This document shows positions 54,302-64,000 of a stretch of DNA of 64,000 nt, piece after piece (the first letter of the stretch is position 1; every line of letters begins with the position of its first letter). Made by a program: the position numbers and the translations under genes. The stretch covers positions 144,154,732 through 144,218,731 of the forward strand of contig CM040117.1 of the NCBI GenBank assembly GCA_022559845.1, in the 5' to 3' direction. The DNA comes from Amorphophallus konjac. Taxonomy: Eukaryota; Streptophyta; Magnoliopsida; Alismatales; Araceae. Under the pieces are notes generated by a model. It was not told where the DNA came from, made no database searches, and saw only the letters and a program-made list of their open reading frames with translations.

Positions 54302-56764
54302 TTGTGGTGAAGGTAAAATGGGCGATGGGTGAGGTAAAGGGGCGGTTAGTGGACTGCAGTGATTGGTGGACAAGATAGTGGAGGGTATAGTAGGTGGGGA
54401 AGTATAATGTTGTGGGGGGATAGGCGAGAGAATATGGCTTCTCGGAGTGGTAAGTATGGTGGAAGGATGGATGACGGGGGAAGTTGTGGAAGGCATGGAA
54501 GGCCGAAGGATGGAAAAGACGGCGGGTGAGGTAGAGTGCGTAGGGATGTGGCGTAAGGTTAACAGGTGTGCGGGATCGTCAATGGTCCACCCTGCGTCAG
54601 GAGCCGGGTGGCGTAACATGTTGACTTGGGCCGGTGCCGGCGGCTGCTGTTGTTGTTGAGGAGCGGGTGCATGTACTGGCATGGGATTTTGGTGGATCCC
54701 TAAGTTTGGCTGCTGCTGCTGTTGCTGTGGCTGCTGTGGCTGGAATTGCTGAGGTTGTTGCTGAAACTGCTGTTGCTGTGGTGCTGCCTGTTGCGGCCTT
54801 GCTGGCCCTCTTCTCAGATCTTCAATCAGCTTCCTCATCTGAGCCCAATCGATCCTGTGACCTTCGTGCAGGTCGTATACCAGGTCCCTAAAATGATAAC
54901 ACCTCTCAATGGTGTGCCCCGGCTGCCGGTGATATACACAATATCGGGACAGATCGGCGGCCGGATTCATGTTCGGGCGCTCAGGTGGCAATTGTAAATC
55001 GCCAGTATGCATCAGCGCTGCAAAGACATTAGTGAGCGTCTCTGGGAGAGGAGGATAGTTGGCTCTTTTAGCAACCGGACGAGCAGGTGCGTAGGTAGCA
55101 GGCGGGGGAGTGTTATGGTATTGCAGTGGTTGCTGGGGCTGTTGTGGTGGTGGCGGAGATTGTTGTTGAGGGTGTTGCTGCGTGGGAAAGGAAGGGCGAG
55201 GTGATGCGGAGAAATGGGGGTTGCTTTGCTGGGGGAAGTGGGAGGTGGCAGTCTGGCTAACTACCTGCACCTGCTCGTTTGTTTGGACTCCCTCGGTAAC
55301 AGGGCCCTGTGGTTTTCTGGAACTCTTGGGCTTCTGGGCTTCGAAGAGAGAATGAATGGGGGAGTCCTTAAACTGGGTTTGGATAAACCGGGCCCGACTG
55401 TACAGTTGATGCATACTGGTGATGTCATTCATCATTAGGACATTCCGGAAGAGAGGGGTTGCATTAGAAATGAGCAGTTTGATCTTTTCTTCTTCCGGAA
55501 TCTGCCCGGGCACACGGGAGGCTATCTGCCTCCACCTATCAGCATAGGTAGCGAAGTCTTCATCAGCTTTCATCTTCTCGGCCACTAAGTCCGTGAATGA
55601 GTATTCGGGTCCGACCCGATCTTGGAATCTTTGCACGAATTTCTCCTTGATCGTCTTGAAGCTCCCAACCTCCTCCAGTGGCAGAGCGTAAAACCATTCG
55701 AGTGCCACCCCGTCCAGGGATCGCCGGAATAGATATGCAAGGAGGTGATCGTCATGCTGGTATGGTCCCGACTCGTACAGGAATTCCTTGACGTGGATGA
55801 ACGGGTTGCCGTTCCCATTGTACTTTCGGTATGTCGGGAGCTCTGACTGAGAAGGGAATCGGATGTCCCGGAAATTAGGAGTGAGAGCATCTGCGAAGGA
55901 TGGTGGGCCAACCCTCTTATTGAGGAGATCGATCTGCTGTTGGAGAACTGCCAAGCGATCGTCACTTCCTTGTTGAGGTAGAGGGACTTGAGGTGGAACT
56001 GAAGGGTAGTGAGAGGCAGCTGGATGGACAGTAGAAGCCGAGGGATAATGGGAGACAGCCGGATGGATAGTGGGGGCCATGAGCCCGTAAGATGGATGTT
56101 GAGTCCAAAAAGGACCCACATCAGCGTAAGCGAGTTGAGCTATTCCGGGCTGTAGTCGAGTAGAATCCACTTGGGCCAGAGGGGCCGGTGGTGCTGATGA
56201 GACGGCCGCGTGGGCACTAGCACGAGGAGATAAGGGAATTTGACTCTTCCCTTTGTCTGCAGGAGGGTGGGCTGAGGTAGAAGCCTGGCCAGATTGATAT
56301 ATTGGAAACTGGAGGACCTGTGGGCGAAGAGGGGTATGGTCCACTGGGGCAACAGACGGTGCTCCGGACCTCTCAGCAGGATGGGTGGAAGAGACAGGAA
56401 GGGTTACAGCGGGCGGGACCTCTGCCCCGAGGGCTTGCTTGAATATCTGGAGTTGATCCTGGTCAAGTTGGGACATGAGTTGGAGTAGTTGGCTCGCCGA
56501 CGGGGAGCCAAACTGAGGGAGCGTGGGTGGCGCAACCTCAGCGATGGAGGAAGGGGGAACAAAGACGAACCCCTCCCCATTCAGGGAGGAGGCAACCCCG
56601 GAGACGTCCTCGAGGAGCCCCTGAGGAAGAGAATCCTCGCGGGCGGGGATGGACCCGAAAGAAGACATGCTGGATGATGATGAGTTGAATAAAGGGTTGC
56701 AATAGAGGGAGAGTAGAGAATCGCCCCTAGGAGATGATCCCGAGGGAGGGGAGCAATGCTGCAT
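54302..56764 (-). CDS. gag-pro: Tat gag, N-terminal part of gag-protease, split by P
   Basis: There are 821 codons from the Met at 56764 to the P insertion. The first 260 residues are Ser/Pro/Ala-rich. The retrotransposon Gag domain follows (about 300-480: FPSQSELPTYRKYNGNGNP, ALEWFYALP, FVQRFQDRVG, FATYADRWRQIA). After a Pro/Gln-rich linker comes a C-X2-H-X4-H-X4-C knuckle (CVYHRQPGHTIERC) typical of Tat Gag, then Gln and Pro runs. The frame continues at 46231. The insertion is the only visible lesion; this Gag would otherwise form the virus-like particle. Confidence 0.92.
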
Positions 56765-57705
56765 GCAATGGGATGCACAGACTAGAGAGACTTAAGACCA
56801 AAGTACACAAGTAGAAGCAAAGCAACCACACAATGAAAGGTGGAGACGAGAAGGGAGTCAACCAAGTATGCACACACTTTGAATGATACCGCAAGTTTTC
56901 AGAATTCTTTTCTCTTAGGCTTAGTGTTTTGATTAAAATGTAGAGTTCGCTCGGACACTTGGGAGCCTAATAACGGTATGATGGGGGAACTGGCTGACTC
57001 TAAGGGGGATCACACTCCACGTATGCGGAACCTAGACACGGTGTGGCGATGGTACAACCGGCCCGGCGTCCGTGTGGGAATCCACGGCTCACGGGGGCTT
57101 ACGGAGGTCCTCGGCAAGATTCCCTAGTCGGCTCCAAGGAATATGGAGACGAGAGGAAATCCTACTTCGGTAGGAAATGCAACTACAGTATGAAGTGAAT
57201 GATCCTAGGTGCACCGGAGTGCATGCAAAGCCTAACCTAGAAATCTAGCAATCACATATGAAATCAAATGATAAAATCATGAAGCAATCAATAATATGAT
57301 AGAAAATAACAAGTGGACAGCAGGGGGACCAATGCTGGGAACAACAATTAGGGATAACAAGTGCCAGCCGCAGACTCTGCGCCACAATAACGGTCTACTG
57401 GAGACCGTGGAAATGACTATAATGGCTCTGTAAGAGCCGCTAAATTACAGAGCTGCAGAACGGGAATGGCGGCCTGATGATGACCACTACACAAGTATGA
57501 CGGCACTATGAAGGCCGTTAAATGAGCAGAGCACGGCAGTGATAATTGCGGAGAATACTAGACAACGACGGCTGAAAGAGAACCGTTTTACACAGAACGA
57601 CGGCTGTTACAGAACCGCTGAACTTCACAGAGACAGAGATTGGTCAGCAAACCAGAAGCACGATGGGCATCAGAAGTCCCACCGTGATCGCCAAAAAAGG
57701 AGAGG
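56765..57705 (-). other. Tat leader with primer site and dyad array
   Basis: This untranslated stretch lies between the 5' LTR and gag. Next to the LTR the - strand reads TTTGGCGATCACGGTGGGAC (complement about 57679-57698), resembling the TTTGGCGAC-type primer sites of Tat elements. A dyad array is at 57389-57619. The remaining 600 bp shows nothing I can name. Confidence 0.7.
57389..57619. repeat. Array of five dyads in the Tat leader
   Basis: Units start at 57389, 57421, 57499, 57567 and 57599; paired units are 32 bp apart. Arms include AACGGTC-N7-GACCGTG and GACGGCT-N7-AACCGCT. A damaged unit lies near 57470. Confidence 0.9.
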
Positions 57706-58952
57706 TGTTGATATGTTATTCCTCCTCGAGTTAAATAATATTGAAGAGATAAAAAAATAACAGGAGGAAAGATGAAGCTGTTGACCGTGATCGCCACCCG
57801 GTGAAAGCGCCGGGACTCGGAAGCTACGGGAGAATGCGGGTCCGTTCCTCCACTCCTCCTGGCCGGCCAGAAGGTGCGGGCCTCGTGCTTTTGGTTGCTG
57901 ACCTGAAAGCAAACGGTGAAACACACAGATAAACGGAGATTAGCTAAATGATGGTGTAGTAGGTGTACTAATTGAAATAAAGCAAAGGAAGAACATGGCC
58001 CGGCGATACCTGGAGGTTTTGAAACCCCGTTTAGGGCGCCGGAAACAGTAGGAAAGATAAGAAATGCCAACTAAATGATGTATGTGATGTGTGATGCAGT
58101 GAAGAAAAGGCGTGTGTGGTGAGCAAACAGAGAAGGAAACACAAAGACATGAAGCATGAAGTTCCCTGCACCGGCGGCCTGTGAGGGATGTAGAAGGCCC
58201 CCACTCCCTGACGAACGGGCCTATGCTGTATGAGATTTGGCGATGGAATTCGACAGCACTTCGTGATGGTCCCCCCCTTTTTTTCTGTCAGAACCCGTGA
58301 GCTATATATATAGAGCCCACGGCTTCGAGCTTAATCAGGGGTTAAGGGGAATGATGGTCGGTCAAAGGCCGGTAAATGAGAGCATCGTGTCAATATTGCC
58401 AACGACATTCTCCTCTTAATCCGCCTGGAATCACGGGGGTCTAATCTGGGTGGCCTTCAAAATGACGGTCTTACGAAGGCCGCCAAACATATATGACGGT
58501 CTTGGAGGGACCGTTCAATATACATGACGGTCCTAGAAAAACCGTTATACTTAAAGAGGAGTCAACGCCCGGACAAACAACTTTTCGTGAAGCACGTGGC
58601 TATGACCGACTGTCGGGCCTCTGAACCCTTTTCTTGTCGGCAAATAATGACGGCCCAGGGACGACCGCTATATTGACTATAACGGTTGGCATTGAGCCGC
58701 TATAAAAAGCGTATCACGAGATACAAATAACCCGGGGCAGCGGAACACAACGGCCAAGTGGGGACCGTTATATTGAGAAAAACGGTTCATAACAGACCGT
58801 TAAATCCAATGAGAGGGAGGGAGGCCTTCTTCGCTGGGAAGAGCCCAAAATACTGCCAGAGGAATAATCTTTCATGTGATTGACTGTTCGGGACATCAAT
58901 AACTGAGACGCATGAACTGATTCGATTCATCGGTAAAAAACGGGTGTCAACA
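57706..58952 (-). repeat. 5' LTR of the Tat element (1247 bp)
   Basis: It matches 31137-32383 except at three positions (near 58156, 58175 and 58913). The TATATATATA box is at 58303-58312 and the seven-dyad array at 58464-58801, upstream of the TATA box in element orientation. Confidence 0.95.
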
Positions 58953-58957
58953 CCGGC

Positions 58958-59146
58958 CTCACGGTTTTATCCCTTTTTAAGGGTGATCGGCTCCAGAATG
59001 AGGGACTTCCCGGGCAGGTCACCCATCCCAGTACTACTCCCCATTAAGCACGCTTAACTTCGGATTCTTTTCAAGAACTGAGCCGATACTCGAAAAGGCG
59101 TCTCGATGATATAGAGTACAACTTAGCTATATTTGAGGGTATTACA
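58958..59146 (-). repeat. TRIM LTR, right copy, second piece
   Basis: It completes the LTR begun at 31083 after the Tat element. The preceding CCGGC (58953-58957) is the second Tat target copy. Confidence 0.92.
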
Positions 59147-59151
59147 GGGGA

Positions 59152-59719
59152 CCCTTAGGGGATTTGGTGTAGAAGTGGATGCTTGGTTTATTTGGGCCTT
59201 GAGGGAGAGGACTTGGTCGCGAAGTGTAGTTATGATGGTTGAGAAGTGATTTGTTGGGAGTGGTGGGGGAGGAGGCCTAAAGGTGATATCAAGTTGGTCG
59301 GATGGGGATGGAGGAGTGGTAGTGCACCTCGGGCTAGGGGTGTTAGAGTAGAAGGGGTGGGAATATTTGGGGATGTAGATTTTTCTAAGTTCTTTCTTCA
59401 TATCATCCCATGAGGAAATGGGTTCTTGTTTCCTAACGTCCCTTAAGCCCACTATGTTCCTCCATTTTTGCTTGGCTTGACCCCGAAATTGCCCCATGGC
59501 AACGCGGACTCTTGCAGGTCTATAAACCATAGTTCTCTCAAAGTGTTTTTCCATCGTGACCTCCCACTTTAGGTAAGCACTATAGCATGATCCATCGAAG
59601 AGGAGATCCTCAAAAGAGATTATGTCAAATGGAGGGTTGATCGGTCCCTTATGGGGGGTCGAGTGGGATGAATGTGACCAAAGAGAGGTAGCCATGTTGA
59701 TGAATGCAAATGTGTCCAA
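59152..59719 (-). pseudogene. gag: N polyprotein, Gag part
   Basis: The frame starts at the Met at 59719 (or 59695) and encodes the gypsy Gag core: AYLKWEVTMEKHFER, QAKQKWRNIVGL and SWDDMKKELRKIYIP. A Pro-rich linker and a short helical stretch (LRDQVLSLKAQINQAS) follow, and the TRIM then interrupts it at 59151. It continues at 30599. The same domain order begins the P ORF, and the core aligns with gypsy-1 Gag by eye, so N derives from that lineage. Confidence 0.85.
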
Positions 59720-59753
59720 GGACTAGACTTAGTAGGGACAAGTCTAAAACTTG

Positions 59754-59765
59754 GCTCTGATACCA
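59754..59765 (-). promoter_or_regulatory. Primer binding site of N
   Basis: The - strand reads TGGTATCAGAGC, two bases from the 5' LTR, the same primer and spacing as in P. Confidence 0.9.
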
Positions 59766-59767
59766 AT

Positions 59768-62167
59768 TGATGTGACACAACCTAGGACTTAAACAAACAA
59801 GCACAATCGCAATCAAACGGACCGATGTCGGCGACCGCTCACCCGATGCTCACCAAGACTCGGGGTAACTTGGCAATGCCAAGTGGAGGTTGTGTGGGCT
59901 GGGCCCTTGCTGGTAGAGGGCCAGCAAGGCCTAAGTTGATTCCCAAGGGTAATGGCAGCCCAATTCAAGGGAGCCGACGTCGTGCCGAGGGCACGGGTTC
60001 CACTCTTTTCCCACGGTGATCACTTATAGTAAAGGAGCTTAAGGATCGGGCTCTCATTCACGGCCAGCGGAGTTTATGAACTAATATTGAAAGAACAAGT
60101 ACAAATTAGAGCAAAGTTTGGAGCACTTACTCAACCGGTTTGAAGAAACCAGTCCCGCTCGGAGACGAGGGCGAGCGGGGAGGCGGGTGGATCCCCACAC
60201 GCCACGTCGGGGTAGCTTGACCTGCCCAAATGATTACAATACTACACCTCTCGCAAGAGGGGGATCTTGGGGTGGGGGTTAAGTGATATTACAACTAAAA
60301 CTACCTCCACATAGGGAGGGGCCTTCAGCCGGCCAAGCGGGGAGGGGAACTTGAGAGAGGAACACCGAAGATGGGAGGTCGCCGGTTCTGTCCACGTTCT
60401 GTGGGTGCTGATAGATAATCGAAGAAATGATTGCTGCGACTGATGCCGAATTTTTTTGGGGATAAAACCACCTGGAAAATTTTCATAGGAGGCCAGGGAA
60501 GTCATCCAATTTTTTTTGATTTCTTCTGGTGCCAATGCTGGTCTGGGTGGAGGCCCGAGCAGGGAGGAAGATTCTTGGACTGGCAGCTTCTGGCGGCCAA
60601 CAGTAGGTTGCAGAGGATGCCCCGTCAGCTCCCAAACTCAAAATCAAGCACCACTGAAGTTTTTGGAATCATGGACGAGTGCTCTTTGCATAAAAACTGA
60701 CGGGGAAGCCAAACGATGCTGGAGAAGACTAGGGGACTCTGAACACTGATGATAGGTCGGTGCAGGCTGTCGGAAGCTGAACCACGTACTCGAGGGAGAA
60801 AAATGATAACTATGGCCCACGGACGTCGATAGAAGTTCCACTCCTTGATTATGAAAGTATACAAGAAGAGGAACAACTTTGAAGAAGAACGTGTGGCCTG
60901 AATCTTCCAAGGTTCGTCGTGGCAGAGCTTCTACTATGGCTCAGGTGCTCAGCAGGGGCAGCTCTACGCAGTTGTAGGAGAACGGATCTCCCGGTCAGCT
61001 CGGAGCTCGAAAGGGGACGAGACCACCACCGTTGTGAAGAAGACAGGTAGACTCTTCCATGGATACCTCTTGGGCCTTCAGATTCTCTGGGATGTGGTCG
61101 GGGTCGCCTCTGCAAACTGCTACTCTTCTGCTGCCATCGAACTGAAAACTGGAGGTTGAAGATGGTGGGTGGAAATGGGGTATATGGGAGGGGAAATGGA
61201 GGTGGATGAGTGTGGGGAGAACCCTGGCTGTGAGGGGGTCTAGGAGGGGGTGTTTCAAGGTGTGGGAGGGGAAGAATAGGGTCTGGAAGGGGGTCTAATA
61301 GGTGGTGGGAGGAGGAGCTACGAATTTGGGCTTAGAGGGAGAAGGAGGAAGGTGGGGGGCACAAGTGGGTGGAGGGCATGTGAGTTTAAATTTCCTTTAA
61401 TGTGGGGTGGTCAATGGTGGTCTTCGGGATGGGAAGAGGTGTCTTGGGAAGGTGGAGGGCTGCTTTGGGTAGTGGGAAGGGTGCTTGGGGAAGTGGGTGG
61501 GGTAGTTGGGGGTTGGGAGGTGGAGCTAGGATTGGTGGAAGCTCTCTTGGGACTAGGGGGTGGAGTAATGGGATGTGTGGGGAAGGGGAGTGGTCTTTAA
61601 TGGGGGTAGGTGGGAGAGTGGTGGTTGGGAAGGGAGGAGAGAGAAAATTTTCGAAATTGGGTGTGGAGGAGAGAGAAAGGGGAGTGAAAAAGAGAGATTA
61701 AGAGAGGGATGGGTGGAGAATCTCTCCCCTAGGGTCTCTCACCCAAAAAATGGAATCTCTCCACTAGATAAGAAGTGTAAACTCTCAAAATGGCAAGTTT
61801 TTTATTCATTGATTCATTAGTTCAAATGGAGGAAATGGGGTCCTATATATAGGCAACCCACATTTCTACAAAAGACCTTGACTCTTAACACAATGACAAA
61901 TAACCAAGGGAAGGGGGGGTGCCCTTGGGCCAAGCCCAATGAATTGGGACCATAAACTAATCTATCAACGTAATGACACTTAACCTAGGTAAATGACTCA
62001 TTAAACTAGGTACAAGACTCAAATAAAAGGAAAATTACATAATTATGACTCAAAGAAAATATGAAAGTTACATAAATTGACTTAGAATAATGTGACGGAT
62101 GTAATGGAACCATGCTGGCGGGCAACCGGTGCTTTAAAAATATATGGGGCGAGAGATGCCCCCATCA
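59768..62167 (-). repeat. 5' LTR of N (2400 bp)
   Basis: It runs TGATGTGACACAAC to GATGCCCCCATCA on the + strand. A - strand TATATATA promoter motif is at 61844-61851 and GAGTCAT motifs lie upstream of it in element orientation. It differs from the left LTR at roughly 4-6% of sites in the stretches I compared. No gene is supported in it. Confidence 0.92.
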
Positions 62168-63190
62168 TGATGGAGCATTCGTTAGACCAAAAGGCATAAC
62201 GACAAATTCGAAATGAACATACCTGCTGTGGAAAGCTGATTTATAGATATCCTCTTCCTTAATCCGTAACTGGTGATATCCAGAACGAAGATCAATCTTT
62301 GAGAAATACTGAGCTCCCACTATCTGGTCAAATAACTCATCAATCCTCGACAATGGATATTTGTTCTTGACAGTCAACGGGTTCAATTACCGATAATCGA
62401 TGCATAATCTCATCGAACCGTCTTTCTTCCGGACGAATAATACAGGGGCTCCCCACGGAGAAGTACTAGGACAAATGAAGCCCTTATCGAGTAATTCCAT
62501 AAACTTTTGGTTCAACTCCCTCAGTTCCGCAGGAGACATACGATAAGGAGCCTTGGAAATAGGAGACGTGCCCAGAAAGAGATCAATAGAGAAGATAACT
62601 TCCCGCTCAGGCGGAAGTCCTGGTAGTTCCTCGGGAAAGACATCAGGAAAATCTTGGACAATAGGAATGTCCTTGATCTCAATCTGCTTCTCAGGGGTTG
62701 CACAGACAAAGGCTAGAAAAGCCTCACATCCTCGCCTCATCAGCTTATCAGCTCGAAGAGCCGAAATAAGTGATACAGAGTTATGGTGCTTAACTCCCAC
62801 AAAAGAAAGCCTTGGGTGCCTAGTAAAAGACACTGAGCCAGAACTACAATGAACATTGTCCTCATATCTAGCCAACCAATCTGCTCCTAGGATTACGTCA
62901 TAATCCTTCATGTCCTTGCAAATCAAATCAGATGGACGGTTCTGTTCGCCAATCATAACCTTACTAGAAGGATAGAAATGTTGGATTGCTGATCTAGTAC
63001 CAATAGGGGTTGATATCTCTAACGGAGAATCCATCAAAACAAGTTCCACAGCTAAAGACTTAGCAAACCTCCGAGAAATAAATGAATTCATGGCATCAGT
63101 ATCAAAAAGAATAAATGCTGACTTGTCGAGTATAATAAGAGTACCTTCGACGAGTCCACCATCCTCGGCTGTTTCCGCTTCACTTGCATG
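62168..63190 (-). pseudogene. pol: gypsy-2 protease and N-terminal RT
   Basis: Reading leftwards, protease has [12 protein letters not shown] at about 63075-63110, where DTGA is expected: the active-site Gly is Asp, which should abolish activity. Linker and RT follow, with [41 protein letters not shown], a stop at 62387-62389 in place of the usual Glu, then [20 protein letters not shown] sequence, [15 protein letters not shown] and [12 protein letters not shown] is interrupted here by N and resumes at 23540. Confidence 0.9.
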
Positions 63191-63208
63191 CAGAGCTTGG
63201 AGCTTGCC

Positions 63209-64000
63209 TTATGGTTTCTTGAAGACTTGAGGTTTCGCCAGGGTAGCTTGCTCCGACAAACGAGGATAGTCATAGATACGATGCTCCTTGCTTCCACATC
63301 GCAAACATGCGCCTAGCTTGCGCCAGCAATTCTCCATCTTGTGACCAGGATTATTACAAAACTTGCACACGCCCGTAAATGGGACAATAGGGACAGGCTT
63401 CTTGTCTTCACGCTTCAGCATCTTGCCCTTCCACGATCCGGACCCGCTCCACGAACCAGGTCCACTAACGGGCCTCTTCTTGGTATAACCGGGTTTAACA
63501 TTCCCAGAACCCGTAGGTTGTTCCTTCTTTGCACCTATTCCACGGATTCTCTCCATCATTTCTAAAGTATCCTCCAGAACTTGAGCTTTTCTCACCATCT
63601 CGGAATAAGTGAAAATTTCCATCGGTGCCAATTGGTTGATATAATGCAGCCTCAGACCATTGAGAAAACGCTTCGCCTTCATCTTCTCGGTGGAAATAAG
63701 GTGTGTAGCATAACGAGAAAGCCGTGCAAATTGAGCCTCATACTCCGCCACGGATAGATCACGCTGTTTTAGGACCGTGAACTCCGCCGCTTTCTTCTCT
63801 TGTACTCTATCAGAAAAATACTTGATGTTAAAGAATTCCTCGAACTCTTCCCATGTAACCTGTTGATCACCGAGAGTCGCCATGATAGAATCCCACCAAG
63901 TACGTGCATCACGCTCCAGTTGAAATGTAGACAAAAGGACACGTTCCCAGTTGGTGCATTGCATAACTTCGAAGATCCTCCCCATCTCATCTAGCCAGTG
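63209..64000 (-). pseudogene. gag: gypsy-2 gag, cut by the window edge
   Basis: This is the Gag core of a Tekay-like element: TWWDSIMATLG, TWEEFEEFFNIKYF, FTVLKQRDLSVAEYEAQF and MKAKRFLNGLR, then a basic linker and the knuckle CKFCNNPGHKMENC with a second degenerate one (CLRCGSKEHRIYDY). The frame stops at 63209 and the protease frame follows in a different register. The start of the gene is beyond 64000. Confidence 0.88.

Larger units (their letters stand above)
31137..58952 (-). mobile_element. Tat/Ogre-lineage Ty3/gypsy element with two antisense genes (19.7 kb net)
   Basis: LTRs of 1247 bp at 31137-32383 and 57706-58952 differ at three sites by eye. The target duplication is CCGGC (31132-31136, 58953-58957). 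On the - strand the order is leader, gag-protease, pol, then a 7.9 kb region before the 3' LTR carrying two + strand genes, a 39-bp tandem array and a T-rich block. The second, archaeal-type RNase H between RNase H and integrase identifies the Tat lineage. Extra ORFs, some antisense, between pol and the 3' LTR are known in Tat elements such as Grande and RIRE2. The gag-protease and pol frames are open apart from the insertion of P. Confidence 0.93.
30605..59146 (-). mobile_element. TRIM element (721 bp net), split by the Tat element
   Basis: Two LTRs of about 244 bp (30605-30848 and 31083-31136 plus 58958-59146) flank a 234-bp internal region with no coding capacity. The target duplication is GGGGA (30600-30604, 59147-59151). 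On the - strand the primer site TGGTATCAGAG (complement 31069-31079) and the purine tract AAGAGGGGTAGAT (complement 30849-30861) set the orientation. The ends, TGTAATACCC...GGGGCGTGACA, match those of gypsy-2. By eye the LTRs differ at about six sites and one indel. It is inserted in the N polyprotein. Confidence 0.93.
23546..62167 (-). mobile_element. Element N: non-autonomous gypsy-derived retrotransposon, itself invaded
   Basis: A - strand element with 5' LTR at 59768-62167, primer site at 59754-59765, a Gag-like ORF split by a TRIM, an integrase-tail remnant and a left LTR beginning at 23546. The flanking target copies are TGTTG (23541-23545) and TGATG (62168-62172), one mutation apart; restoring TGATG reads TNAPSAFM across gypsy-2 RT. 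No protease, RT or RNase H of its own is present, so it must be mobilised by another element, probably a gypsy-1-like one given the shared TGATG...CATCA ends and primer site. Element P is a younger relative. Confidence 0.88.
17630..64000 (-). mobile_element. gypsy-2: Tekay/Del-like chromovirus, split by a 38.6 kb nest
   Basis: A - strand element with its 3' LTR at 17630-21081 and pol from 21157 rightwards, interrupted at 23545/62168 and continuing with RT, protease and gag to the window edge. The junction is exact: codons up to TNAPS lie on the right and [10 protein letters not shown] on the left once element N and one target copy (TGATG, mutated to TGTTG on the left) are removed. A chromodomain at the integrase end and LTRs of 3-4 kb starting TGTAATACCC fit the Tekay/Del chromoviruses. 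Multiple stops and a damaged protease make it inactive. The left flanking base group is GTGAC (17625-17629). Confidence 0.9.

Noticed and set aside
54634..54997. Leu/Ala/Val-rich + strand frames
   Set aside because: They are the antisense of Gln-coding CAG/CAA runs in Tat gag.
31895..57619. Gal4-type binding sites, because CGG-N11-CCG has the same geometry
   Set aside because: Zn2Cys6 activators are fungal and not known in plants, so the match is probably coincidental; only the geometry is reported.
1..64000. tRNA, rRNA or other structural RNA genes
   Set aside because: I noticed no cloverleaf or rRNA-like stretch; the tRNA-like matches are only primer binding sites. A tRNAscan run would settle this.

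Overview
The window is nuclear DNA of a flowering plant with a repeat-rich genome. The evidence is a Sirevirus-type copia element with an env-like gene, Ty3/gypsy chromoviruses, a Tat/Ogre gypsy element with a second (archaeal-type) RNase H, a TRIM element, a plant mobile domain gene and short GT-AG introns. The species cannot be told from the sequence. Almost every base belongs to an LTR retrotransposon. I see no ordinary host gene, only a decayed exon-like fragment at 16767-17629. || Layout. (1) 1-7528, + strand: a Sirevirus-like copia element cut by the left window edge. It has the end of gag, no pol, an env-like gene, several polypurine tracts and a 3' LTR. It sits in the integrase tail of (2) gypsy-1, a - strand chromovirus at 7529-16766, whose gag is also split by a solo LTR (11531-13580, target duplication ACTTG). 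(3) 16767-17629: unrecognised gene remnant. (4) gypsy-2, a - strand Tekay/Del-like chromovirus with a chromodomain, from 17630 past the right edge. Its reverse transcriptase is split at 23545/62168 by a 38.6 kb nest. || The nest inside gypsy-2 has four further levels: element N (- strand, non-autonomous, 23546-62167), a 721-bp TRIM (30605-59146), a Tat/Ogre element (- strand, 31137-58952, 19.7 kb net) and element P (+ strand, non-autonomous, 46237-54301). Target duplications (TGTTG/TGATG, GGGGA, CCGGC, TTGTG) fix each boundary. LTR divergence counted by eye falls with depth: about 4-6% in N, 2.5% in the TRIM, 0.24% in Tat and 0.12% in P. N and P belong to one family. Their ORF joins a Gag domain to a Pro-rich region, tandem GCPGPP repeats and an integrase-tail remnant, with no protease, RT or RNase H. 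|| The Tat element is the most interesting part. Its sense strand encodes gag-protease and RT-RH-aRH-integrase, overlapping in the -1 frame at an A9 run. Between pol and the 3' LTR it carries two genes in antisense, each with its own TATA box and GT-AG introns: a seven-exon plant-mobile-domain/coiled-coil gene, with all introns in phase 0, and a two-exon DUF7745-like gene. Arrays of a 21-bp dyad (CGG-N11-CCG, repeating about every 31 bp) lie in both LTRs, in the leader, upstream of each antisense promoter and in the first antisense intron. The same dyads occur in the LTR of gypsy-2. I propose, as inference only, that these form an element-encoded regulatory or anti-silencing system.
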